DNA of 50,060 nt, from NCBI GenBank assembly GCA_038227135.1, contig JBBRQC010000024.1, positions 1 to 50,060 on the forward strand, read 5' to 3'. This document shows, piece by piece, positions 25,766 to 33,708 of this stretch. The notes under the pieces are model-generated. The model ran no database searches. It was given only the letters and a program-made list of their open reading frames with translations, and was not told where the DNA came from. Source of the stretch: UBA4720 sp038227135 (GTDB taxonomy: Bacteria > Gemmatimonadota > Gemmatimonadetes > Gemmatimonadales > Gemmatimonadaceae). Each line of letters starts with the position of its first letter. Position 1 is the first letter of the stretch. The position numbers were made by a program, and so were the translations under genes.

Positions 25766-26014
25766 TTAACACGGATACTTCGGATTGGAGCGAATGCTTC
25801 GGATTAATTGCCGACGACATCATCGTGGTCAAGGCCAAGGCGAGTAGCGAATTGCATCAGGCCGCAAGTCGCCAACTTTACAACTACTTGCGCGCTATGA
25901 ATCTTAGAGTCGGTCTATTCCTTCACTTCGGACCCGAGCCTGTCTTCCACCGAATCATCTCTCCTACACGGCACAACAATCCGGAGCATCAGCTCCTATC
26001 AGAAGCATCCGCGT
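25766..26014. repeat. second copy of the GGATGCTTCGGA repeat family, carrying a gene remnant
   Basis: TTAACACGGATACTTCGGA (25766-25784) matches the right arm of the first element (reverse complement of 21052-21070) at 18 of 19 bases, and ATGCTTCGGA recurs at 25794-25803. At the other end GAAGCATCCGCGT (26002-26014) is the inverted counterpart, 11 of 13 bases over the arms, with a weaker GGAGCATC at 25983-25990. The ~250-bp unit encloses a GxxExxY gene fragment. Ends are approximate. Confidence 0.55.
25800..25980 (+). pseudogene. truncated GxxExxY-family gene
   Basis: The plus-strand frame encodes IADDIIVVKAKASSELHQAA followed by QLYNYLRAMNLRVGLFLHFG and a terminal FHRII. This is the C-terminal half of GxxExxY proteins, a PDDEXK-nuclease-like family of about 120-130 residues. 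The GxxExxY motif itself and the N-terminal half are gone. The preceding codons of the same frame (from 25717) come from the repeat sequence, and the frame runs on to 26118 without family resemblance, antisense to the DUF72 gene. It is read as a remnant rather than a working gene. Confidence 0.6.
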
Positions 26015-26741
26015 CCAAGTCCTCCGACGCGGTGGCCAGTGACCCACAGGCAGTTACAAACGAAGCAACTCCTGGCGGACCAGATCCGGCGCCTTCATCG
26101 TGCTTGAAGAACACGTAGGCCTCCTTCCAGGTCTGTCCTGTCACGCACTTCGCCCATTCAACGAGTGCGGGCTCATCATAGTCGAGACGATGCAGGCGTA
26201 GATAGCCCCACGACGCGGTGGATACCACCGGACATTTGAACTCGTCCTGCTCGATAATGCACATGGCGATGTCACGCTCGCGCATCGCGTCATAGATCTC
26301 GTCGTCGAACCAGCTCTCGTGCCGGAACTCGAAGACGTACCTGCGATCGGAGGGCAGCAAGCCGAGAAACCCGCGAAACCGATTCGCATCCTTCTTGAGA
26401 TTGGGCGGCAACTGGAACAGAATCGGGCCGAGCCGGTCGCCGAGCGCCGCGGTGTTCTTCAAGAGAAAGTCCACCGTGTCCGCGCATTCTTCCTTGAGTC
26501 GCGCGCGGTGCGTGATGCGCTGGCTCGCCTTCAACGCGAAAGTGAAGTTGTCCGGCACCTGCGCTGCCCAGTCGAGTAGCACGTTCTGCTTCGGCAGTCT
26601 GTAGAACGTGTTGTTGATCTCGACCGCCGGGAATTTGCTGGCGTAGTAGCCTAGCATCCCGTCGTCCTTCATCTCCTTCGGATAAAACGCGCCCTTCCAC
26701 TCCTTGAACGCGTAACCGCTCGTCCCCGCTAGCAGTTTCAC
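25989..26741 (-). CDS. DUF72-family protein
   Basis: A 250-residue protein with the DUF72 pattern: start LLAGTSGYAFKEWKGAFYP, then VEINNTFYRLP, TFALKASQRITH, GPILFQLPP, EFRHESWF and VFFKHDEGAG. The fold is a TIM barrel of unknown activity. The start is GTG at 26741, overlapping the Ku stop by 4 bp, so it is translated with Ku. The final 15 or so residues (TASEDLDADASDRS) do not resemble the family and are encoded by the repeat element at 26014, which supplies the stop codon. Confidence 0.85.
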   Translation of the reverse strand: MKLLAGTSGYAFKEWKGAFYPKEMKDDGMLGYYASKFPAVEINNTFYRLPKQNVLLDWAAQVPDNFTFALKASQRITHRARLKEECADTVDFLLKNTAALGDRLGPILFQLPPNLKKDANRFRGFLGLLPSDRRYVFEFRHESWFDDEIYDAMRERDIAMCIIEQDEFKCPVVSTASWGYLRLHRLDYDEPALVEWAKCVTGQTWKEAYVFFKHDEGAGSGPPGVASFVTACGSLATASEDLDADASDRS

Positions 26742-27556
26742 GACACCTTACGCTTGGACTCGGCTTTCTCCTTCTTCGGGGTTTCTTTTGCCAAACTCGC
26801 CTTCAGCGCTTCCATCAGGTCCAGCATCTTCGTATCGGAGCTCGGCGCAGCATCGCCAGTGATGTCCTGACCCTCGATCTTCCGCTGGATCGTTTCGAGG
26901 GTGCGCTCGCGGACGGTGTCCCTGTACTTCGCGGGCTCGAACGAATCGTTCGACGTCTGATCGATCAGCTGCTTCGCCAGCTTGAGCTCGGCCTCCTTCA
27001 CTTCACCGGCCGGGATGGTGACTTCAGTCGTGGGACGCACTTCGTCGGCGTAGTGGAGCTGCTCCATCACCAGCACACCGTTTAGAGGACGGAGGAGGAC
27101 CAAGTGCTGCTGACCTCGCGACGCGTATTGTCCAAGCGCTGCGCGTCCGGTTTCCTTGAGCGCGGCCGCCAGCAGACGATACGCGCGATCACCGCCCTTG
27201 TCTGGCCCCAGGTAGTAAACCTTCTCCAGGTATTCGCGGTCGACGCCTGCAAGCGGGACGAACTCGGTCACATCTATAGTAGATGTCGCCTTCTCCTCGA
27301 GCGCCTTCAATTCCTCGGGCGTCAGGACGACGTACTGATCCTTGGCGAACTCGTATCCCTTCACGGTCTCATCGCGCGTCACAACCTCGTTGTTGTCCTT
27401 GGGGCAGATGTACTGCTGCTTGAGACGCGTGCCGCACTTCTTGTGCAGCATGTTGAACGAGACGCTCGCCTTCGATTCGGACGACGAGTAAATGTTGACG
27501 GGGACGGAGACGAGACCGAAGGAAATCGTCGCGGTGCCGATTGAGCGAGCTGGCAT
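26738..27556 (-). CDS. ku: Ku protein for non-homologous end joining
   Basis: A 272-residue bacterial Ku that threads onto broken DNA ends as a homodimer and recruits LigD. It opens with ARSIGTATISFGLVSVPVNI, the usual Ku start, which fixes ATG 27556 although the frame is open to 27697 and no clear SD is visible. Core phrases include YICPKDNNEVVTRDETVKGYE split across strands and KVYYLGPDKGGDRAYRLL. The tail is Lys-rich, as in DNA-binding Ku C-termini. It is divergent from ligD across 100 bp and overlaps the DUF72 gene by 4 bp. Confidence 0.95.
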   Translation of the reverse strand: MPARSIGTATISFGLVSVPVNIYSSSESKASVSFNMLHKKCGTRLKQQYICPKDNNEVVTRDETVKGYEFAKDQYVVLTPEELKALEEKATSTIDVTEFVPLAGVDREYLEKVYYLGPDKGGDRAYRLLAAALKETGRAALGQYASRGQQHLVLLRPLNGVLVMEQLHYADEVRPTTEVTIPAGEVKEAELKLAKQLIDQTSNDSFEPAKYRDTVRERTLETIQRKIEGQDITGDAAPSSDTKMLDLMEALKASLAKETPKKEKAESKRKVS

Positions 27557-27656
27557 GAGCTGAGGAGGAAAGGTTCGGTGGCCCCGTTGCCCAAGGCTCT
27601 GCGCGGGGTCACAAATATTTCTTGCGTGGAAAACTCTCTCTACCATATTCTTATGT

Positions 27657-30329
27657 ATGTCCCCGAAGGACGCAACAGCCAACTCCGCGTCACCCACCGA
27701 TAACCTCGCCAGTTATCGCGCCAAGCGGTCGCCGGACCGGACGCCCGAACCATTCGGACCGGTTTCGCCGGTCCCCGGCAACCTGTTTGTCGTCCACAAG
27801 CACGCCGCGCGGAATCTGCATTTCGATCTGCGTCTCGAGATGGACGGCGTCCTTCGGTCGTGGGCCGTTCCGAAAGGGCCGTCTTACGACCAGGCTGAGA
27901 AGCGACTCGCGGTTAAGGTCGAGGACCATCCACTCGAGTACGGCGACTTCGAGGGCGTGATCCCGGCGGGGAATTATGGTGCGGGCGGTGTGATCGTCTG
28001 GGATCGCGGCGAATGGGTGCCCCTCGAACCGTGGCGCGAAGGGCTCGAGAAAGGGAAGCTCCTGTTCGAGCTCAAGGGGTACAAGCTCCACGGAAATTGG
28101 ACGCTCGTGAAGATCAAGAAATCCGAAAAGGACTGGCTCCTGATCAAGGAGCGGGATGTTTATCTGAAGGCGCCGGGGGAGGCAGACGACTTCGCGGAGG
28201 AGTCGGTGCTCTCGGGTCTCACCGTCGAGGAAATAAAGTCGGGAGAAACGCCCGGCGCGCAGATCGTCGCGGCGCTGGAGGCGGAAGAGAAAGCGGTGCG
28301 CGGCCGCGTCGACGCGAAGAAGGTCGAAGCGATGCACTGCGAGACCGAGGAGAAGCCTTTCACCCGCGACGACTGGGTGTTCGAGCTCAAGCTCGATGGA
28401 TACCGGTTGATCGCCAGCAAATCGCACGGTGAAGCTCTGCTCCTGACCAGGAATGGGAACGACTACACGAGTGTCTTTCCTGAAATCGCGCGCGCCGTCA
28501 AGTCGCTGCCTTTCGATGACGTCATCGTCGATGGCGAAGTCGTATGCCTCGATTCGAAGGGACTACCCAGTTTTTCACGATTGCAGCGGCGGGGACGCCT
28601 GTCGTCTCCGCTGGAGATTCGGCGGGCCGTCGTGGAATTTCCCGCGACGTTCTACGCGTTCGATTTGTTGGGGTTCGAGGATTTCGACATCCGCGCGGTT
28701 CCGCTCCTCCGCCGCAAGGAGCTGCTCAAGGAAGTAGTCCCCGCGCTCGGCATCCTGCGCTACCTCGATCACATCGAGGCCCAGGGCGAGGCGTTCCTGC
28801 AGCAGGTAACGGCGATGGGGCTCGAGGGAATCGTGGCCAAGAAGGCCGAATCGAAATACCGAGGTGGCCGATCCGGCGATTGGCTCAAGATCAAAGCCGA
28901 GCGGACTGGCGACTTCGTGATCGTCGGCTTCACGAAGCCGAAGGGGAGCAGGTCGCACATTGGCGCGCTACAGCTCGCGGATTGGGTGAATGGCACGCTG
29001 GTCTATGCGGGAAGGGTCGGGACTGGATTCGACGATGCGCTCCTGAAAGAGCTCTACGATTTGCTCGATCCGACTGTGCGCAACGATCCGTTGTGCGCGG
29101 GCCCGGTGCACGGACCCGGCAGCGAGCCGCTACCGAGCGAGCAGATTCCGGAGACGAGCACGACGATCTGGACGGATGCGGTCCTCGTGTGCGAAGTGCG
29201 TTACCGCGAGTTCACGCCGGACGGTCTTCTCAGGCATGCGACGTTTATGCGCCGGAGGACAGACAAGGCGGCGCACGAATGCGAGCGTCAGGGCTGGGCT
29301 TTGCCCGCCCAGAGCTCGCAGCAGGGCTCAGCTGACGAAGGCGATTCGAGCGCCGCGTTGGAATCGTCTAACGCTGATTCCGTCAACGCGCAGCCGTCAC
29401 ACGATTCCTCGGCTCCCTCCGCAAAGTCGACGGTTCAGAAGACCGTCAACTTCTCGAACCTGAAAAAGATCTACTGGCCGGCGGAGAAATACACGAAGGG
29501 CGATCTCATCGGCTATTACCGCGCGGTGTCGAAGTGGCTGCTTCCGTACCTGGAGAATCGACCGATAGTTCTGACTCGATTTCCCGATGGCATCGACGGC
29601 AAGTCGTTCTATCAGAAGGATGCGCCAGTGTTCGTCCCGGATTGGATCCCGACGATTCCCATCTGGAGCGAGGATACGCAGCGCGAGATCCGGTACTTCA
29701 TCTGCGATTCCGAGGAGGCGCTGCTCTACATCGCGAACATGGGATCGATTCCGATTCACATGTGGGCGAGCCGCCAGGGATCCCTGGAGCTCCCGGATTG
29801 GTGCGTGATAGACCTCGATCCGAAGGAGGCGCCGTTCTCGGACGTGATCCGCTGCGCGCAGGTGCTGCATCGGATCTGTGAATCAGTCGGGCTTCCGAAC
29901 TTCGTGAAAACCACGGGCAAGACGGGACTGCACATCATGTTGCCGCTCGCGCGCCAGTGCACATACGAGCAATCCCGGATGCTCGGCGAGCTTCTCGCGA
30001 GGTGCGTGCTGCGGGAGCTGAATGACATCGCCACCATCACGCGACACGTCACGAAGCGCGGTGACAAAGTGTATCTGGATTACCTCCAGAACAGGCATGG
30101 GCAAACGATCGTCACGCCTCTCAGCGCACGGCCGCTTCCGGGCGCAACGGTTTCGATGCCGCTGGTATGGGAGGAGGTGAACGAGTCGCTCGATCCAAAG
30201 GCGTTCACCATCATGAACGCTCCTCAGCGCATGGAGCGATTCGGGACCGATCCAGTGCTCGCCGTGCTCGAGATCAAGCCCGATCTCGTGGACATTCTGG
30301 ATCAGCTCGCCCGCGTTTTGGTGAGCTGA
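27657..30329 (+). CDS. ligD: multifunctional DNA ligase D
   Basis: An 890-residue enzyme in the order phosphoesterase, ligase, polymerase, as in Pseudomonas rather than Mycobacterium. The phosphoesterase (about 38-180) has H49, H55 and D57 in HKHAARNLHFD, and H91. The ligase uses Lys245 in ELKLDGYR. A low-complexity linker (about 545-590) leads to the primase/polymerase, with catalytic D719 and D721 in VIDLDP. It processes, fills and seals ends held by Ku. No SD precedes the ATG; a -10-like TATTCT (27646-27651) with TTGCGT 18 bp before it would start the transcript near the ATG, hinting at leaderless translation. Confidence 0.95.
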   Translation: MSPKDATANSASPTDNLASYRAKRSPDRTPEPFGPVSPVPGNLFVVHKHAARNLHFDLRLEMDGVLRSWAVPKGPSYDQAEKRLAVKVEDHPLEYGDFEGVIPAGNYGAGGVIVWDRGEWVPLEPWREGLEKGKLLFELKGYKLHGNWTLVKIKKSEKDWLLIKERDVYLKAPGEADDFAEESVLSGLTVEEIKSGETPGAQIVAALEAEEKAVRGRVDAKKVEAMHCETEEKPFTRDDWVFELKLDGYRLIASKSHGEALLLTRNGNDYTSVFPEIARAVKSLPFDDVIVDGEVVCLDSKGLPSFSRLQRRGRLSSPLEIRRAVVEFPATFYAFDLLGFEDFDIRAVPLLRRKELLKEVVPALGILRYLDHIEAQGEAFLQQVTAMGLEGIVAKKAESKYRGGRSGDWLKIKAERTGDFVIVGFTKPKGSRSHIGALQLADWVNGTLVYAGRVGTGFDDALLKELYDLLDPTVRNDPLCAGPVHGPGSEPLPSEQIPETSTTIWTDAVLVCEVRYREFTPDGLLRHATFMRRRTDKAAHECERQGWALPAQSSQQGSADEGDSSAALESSNADSVNAQPSHDSSAPSAKSTVQKTVNFSNLKKIYWPAEKYTKGDLIGYYRAVSKWLLPYLENRPIVLTRFPDGIDGKSFYQKDAPVFVPDWIPTIPIWSEDTQREIRYFICDSEEALLYIANMGSIPIHMWASRQGSLELPDWCVIDLDPKEAPFSDVIRCAQVLHRICESVGLPNFVKTTGKTGLHIMLPLARQCTYEQSRMLGELLARCVLRELNDIATITRHVTKRGDKVYLDYLQNRHGQTIVTPLSARPLPGATVSMPLVWEEVNESLDPKAFTIMNAPQRMERFGTDPVLAVLEIKPDLVDILDQLARVLVS

Positions 30330-30411
30330 CACAGGTTGGCGCGGCCGCTAGCCGGAAATAGCGACGTGTGGGCTCTGCCGCTAGCTTCCTGCGGGTAGGG
30401 CGGCGTCACCG

Positions 30412-32091
30412 GTGCGAACAGGGACGCGACTCCAGCCGGGACGGAACTTGATCGGATCCAAGCAGCGCTCCAAGCCAATTATCTTCGCCGGGTCGGGTTA
30501 CCTACTGGCCATCGGCGCTACGCTGCTGGCTCACGGTGCGACCGTCGCGGTCAAGCAGGACTGGCCCGCGCCCAGCTTCATGTTCTTCATCCCCGGCGTC
30601 GCCATATCGGCGTGGTTTGGCGGGCTTGGACCGGGCATTCTGGCAACGGCGATGTCCCTGGCGCTGATCCGGATCAACCTGTTTGGCCCCGGTTGGATCG
30701 GACCCGGACCGAGGAATGGCCTGCTCTCGGTCGCGTCGTTCGTCGTCGTCGCGGCCACCATCGTGGCGACGATGGAAGCTCTCCGGCGTGCGCGTGCTCT
30801 CGCCGATTCCCACGCCGCGAACCTCGGGCGTCTCAATCACGAGAACGAACGGGTCGCCAGCCTCGCGACCCGGCTGCTCGAGGTCTCGACCGCCCTCTTC
30901 GAAGCGCAATCCGTGGACGAAGTGGCGGAGGTCGTGCTCAGCAAAGGACTGTCGGTAGTCGAGGCAGCGCGCGGTGCGCTCGTTTCGGTTGACGGCAATC
31001 ACCTGAAATTGCTTGGCGCGCGAGGGATGAGCCCCGCCGTCGAGGCGGAGCTGGCGGACCTGACCATGGACACCAAAGTCCCGCTGGTTGACGCCCTGCG
31101 TGAGGGCCGGATGGTCTCCGTCGAATCAGCGCAGGAATTTCGCGGAAAATACGGCGGCCTGTTTTCAGGTTTGGACGAGCTCGCCGACATGCAGACGTAC
31201 CTTGCGACCCCACTGATCCACGCTGGCGAGACGGTCGGCTCACTCGCACTTCACTTCAGAGAAGCGGCAGCCGTAGGCGCGTCTGACAGAGCTTTCACTC
31301 TGCTTCTCGCCCAGACCGCGGCCGCTGCGCTGCACCGGGCGCGGAGCTACGACGCCGAGCGCGAGAGGCGGCACAACGCCGAAATGCTCGCTCGCGCTCG
31401 CGAAGATGTTCTGGGCGTCGTCGCGCACGACCTTCGTAATCCGTTGAATCTCATTCAGATGACCGCGGAGCTGATGATCGACGAGGAGCTCCCCGAAGCG
31501 CGGAGAAGCGAGCTGCTCAGCATCGCCATACGGGCGGCCAAGGAGATGAACCGGCTCATAGAGGATCTGCTAGACACCGTGCGCCTCCAGGCAGGACGCC
31601 TGTCGCTGGACGTCGAGGACGTGAGCGTCGACGAGATAATGAGGCAGGCTGAGGAGACTTTTCGTCCGGTCGCGGAGCGGCGTCGCGTTCATTTTGAGAC
31701 AGCGGGGCAGGATGGCGTTGTGGTCCGCGCCGATCCGACGCGCGTCGCACAGATCGTCGGGAATCTGCTTGGCAACGCGATCAAGTTTGCCCCGGAGCAC
31801 GGTTCGGTGAAGCTCCTCGCCACGCCACAGGACCATGAAATTCTCTTTCAGGTCACGGACGACGGCCCGGGAATTCCCGCCGATAACATGTCGCACATCT
31901 TCGACAGTTTCTGGCAGGCGCGTAAGAGCGACAGACGCGGCGTTGGCCTCGGCCTCGCCATCGCGAAGACGCTTGTTGAAGCGCAGGGCGGAAAGATCTG
32001 GGTCGAAAGTAACGTCGACCACGGCAGCACCTTCTCGTTCAGCCTTCCCGCCGTCAGCGTTCCGGCGGACAAAATCGAGACTCTGGTTTAG
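30412..32091 (+). CDS. membrane sensor histidine kinase with GAF domain
   Basis: A 559-residue kinase. The N-terminus has about four hydrophobic helices (about 22-120) in the DUF4118 style of KdpD-like sensors (FMFFIPGVAISAWFGGLGPG), then a GAF domain (about 155-310), HisKA with H339 in VAHDLRNPLN, and a complete ATP-binding domain (GNLLGNAIKF, DDGPGIP, GVGLGLAI). The start is GTG at 30412; TTG at 30448 is an alternative and neither has a strong SD. No response regulator gene is adjacent, so its partner is elsewhere. It converges with the DUF4337 gene, ending 4 bp inside it. Confidence 0.9.
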   Translation: MRTGTRLQPGRNLIGSKQRSKPIIFAGSGYLLAIGATLLAHGATVAVKQDWPAPSFMFFIPGVAISAWFGGLGPGILATAMSLALIRINLFGPGWIGPGPRNGLLSVASFVVVAATIVATMEALRRARALADSHAANLGRLNHENERVASLATRLLEVSTALFEAQSVDEVAEVVLSKGLSVVEAARGALVSVDGNHLKLLGARGMSPAVEAELADLTMDTKVPLVDALREGRMVSVESAQEFRGKYGGLFSGLDELADMQTYLATPLIHAGETVGSLALHFREAAAVGASDRAFTLLLAQTAAAALHRARSYDAERERRHNAEMLARAREDVLGVVAHDLRNPLNLIQMTAELMIDEELPEARRSELLSIAIRAAKEMNRLIEDLLDTVRLQAGRLSLDVEDVSVDEIMRQAEETFRPVAERRRVHFETAGQDGVVVRADPTRVAQIVGNLLGNAIKFAPEHGSVKLLATPQDHEILFQVTDDGPGIPADNMSHIFDSFWQARKSDRRGVGLGLAIAKTLVEAQGGKIWVESNVDHGSTFSFSLPAVSVPADKIETLV

Positions 32092-32675
32092 GAGGCTCGT
32101 ACCAGTGGAATGGCCAGCAGGATTGCGGCGATTGCTCCGAGCCCGACCGATCCGAGCCAGACGAGCCGCGAACCCGTGAGCGCGGCGATCGCACCGAGCG
32201 CAATCGATATCTGCAGCAGCGCGACTGCCGCCGCGTATATGTGATGCTGAGATAACAGGACTTCGGCCTCACGCGACTTCTCGTCTCTTTGGTGCTCCAG
32301 GTCAGTCGCCTTTCGAGCGATGGAATCCTGTTGTGCGGCGTAACGCGCGGTTTCAGCGGAAAGTCTCGGAGGAGCCGGCCTCCCGGCAACTTCCCAGCTG
32401 TTTATCGCGCTCTGTGAGATCGCGCCTTTTATTCCCTTTGCCTGGTAGTACGCCCACTGATCAGACGCCTGCGCCTGAAGCCGAGTCGCATCTGTTTTCA
32501 GAACGAGGGCTTCGTTCACCGTTGCTCCCGCTTTGAGAGAGGCGATTGCGGCGAGCGCGGCCAGTAGTGCCGTTGTCAGGGAGATCCAGCGCAGAAAGGA
32601 TCCGCCGTGCTTCTCATGCTGCTCCGCGATCTTCTCTCTTAGAGAATCCATATCGATTTCGATCTCTTCAGGCAT
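32088..32675 (-). CDS. DUF4337-family membrane protein
   Basis: A 195-residue protein with a cytoplasmic acidic start (MPEEIEIDMDSLREKIAEQH), a first membrane helix (WISLTTALLAALAAIASL), a long charged helical middle that includes DQWAYYQAKGIK, and two more helices at the C-terminus. The WAYYQAK phrase and layout mark DUF4337, of unknown function. ATG 32675 is chosen for the family start; the frame is open to 32723. Its stop overlaps the histidine kinase stop region by 4 bp. Confidence 0.75.
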   Translation of the reverse strand: MPEEIEIDMDSLREKIAEQHEKHGGSFLRWISLTTALLAALAAIASLKAGATVNEALVLKTDATRLQAQASDQWAYYQAKGIKGAISQSAINSWEVAGRPAPPRLSAETARYAAQQDSIARKATDLEHQRDEKSREAEVLLSQHHIYAAAVALLQISIALGAIAALTGSRLVWLGSVGLGAIAAILLAIPLVRAS

Positions 32676-32884
32676 GCATGGTATGTAATCGAAGTAAATG
32701 ACACCAACATTACAGTGCGCCAACGGGAAAGCGCTTGTGCATTGTTTCTCGTTACGGGCGGTTTACGAAGAACTGCATCAGGCGGGAGCGCGAGAATACG
32801 TCATTCGGCGATGCGCGTCAACCAGTCTGTTCCATTCGCCTGCGATACCCTATCGGACAGAACGGCCTGATCGCATAATCGAGT

Positions 32885-33670
32885 ATGACCGACACTGGCA
32901 AAGCGAGCGAGATACGCCCGATATCGCACCGAAGCACCAACGACAAAGTTTTGGAGCTCGTGACACCACTCGTAAAGGCAGGCGTTCGGGTCGCTGATAT
33001 CGGCGCTGGCGAGGGATTTCTCTCGCAGCTGCTCGGGGAGCACGTCCGCACGAAGCTTGGAAAGGAGCCGCGGGATGTGATCACTGCTTCAGACATTTTC
33101 CCGGAATACTTTCGATATTCGGCGATCAAATGCGAGAAGATCTCACCGGACGGGCGTCTTCCTTACGCTGACGCCTCGATCGATATTGCCTGCAGCCTTG
33201 AGGTCGTGGAGCACGTCGAGGACCAGTTTGCTTTCGCGCGGGAGCTCTACCGCATTCTCAAGCCAGGCGGAATGGCGATCATCAGCACGCCGAACGTACT
33301 CAACATCAACTCGAGATGGCGGTATCTCCATTCCGGGTTCGCGGTGTTGTTCGATCCGCTACTCCTGTCCAGCGCCGACCCGGTCCATACCTCAGGGCAC
33401 ATCGATCCGGTGAGCTACTACTATCTCGCGTATCAGCTGCGCCGAGCGGGATTCGTGTCCACATCAGTCGAGTACGACCGGTTCAAGACATCGGCACGTT
33501 TTCTCGCCGTGCTCTGCGCGCCCGTGATCCTGATCGGAAATCTTCTCTTTCGCCGCCGGCTCAATGGGCGAAAGAAGGACGTCGCGACGGAAAACGCATC
33601 GATCCTTAAAGACCTGTGGTCGCTGGGGATGCTGACCTCTCGCAGCGTGATCGCGATCGCGAGGAAATAG
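32885..33670 (+). CDS. class I SAM-dependent methyltransferase
   Basis: A 261-residue protein with SAM-binding motif I VADIGAGEGF (about 36-45), an acidic residue ending strand 2 (ASDIF), a post-I region SIDIACSLEVVEHVED and motif III-like RILKPGGMAIISTPN, all typical of Methyltransf_11 enzymes. The C-terminal third has a hydrophobic stretch (LAVLCAPVILIGNLLF) that may touch a membrane. The substrate is unknown; lipid or glycan methylation is one possibility. ATG at 32885 has no clear SD. It converges with the esterase operon 38 bp away. Confidence 0.82.
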   Translation: MTDTGKASEIRPISHRSTNDKVLELVTPLVKAGVRVADIGAGEGFLSQLLGEHVRTKLGKEPRDVITASDIFPEYFRYSAIKCEKISPDGRLPYADASIDIACSLEVVEHVEDQFAFARELYRILKPGGMAIISTPNVLNINSRWRYLHSGFAVLFDPLLLSSADPVHTSGHIDPVSYYYLAYQLRRAGFVSTSVEYDRFKTSARFLAVLCAPVILIGNLLFRRRLNGRKKDVATENASILKDLWSLGMLTSRSVIAIARK

Positions 33671-33708
33671 GGCCCGCTGTAAGTGCTGACCGCGACAGGC
33701 GGAATCGC

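Noticed and set aside
25261..25774. 12-base direct repeat GACTTAACACGG at 25261 and 25763, flanking dodecin
   Set aside because: A single exact 12-mer pair is expected by chance many times in 50 kb, and the flanks do not match.
30340..30385. Two GCCGCTAGC copies after ligD
   Set aside because: Nine-base matches 36 bp apart in a GC-rich spacer carry little weight and form no clear hairpin with a T-tract.
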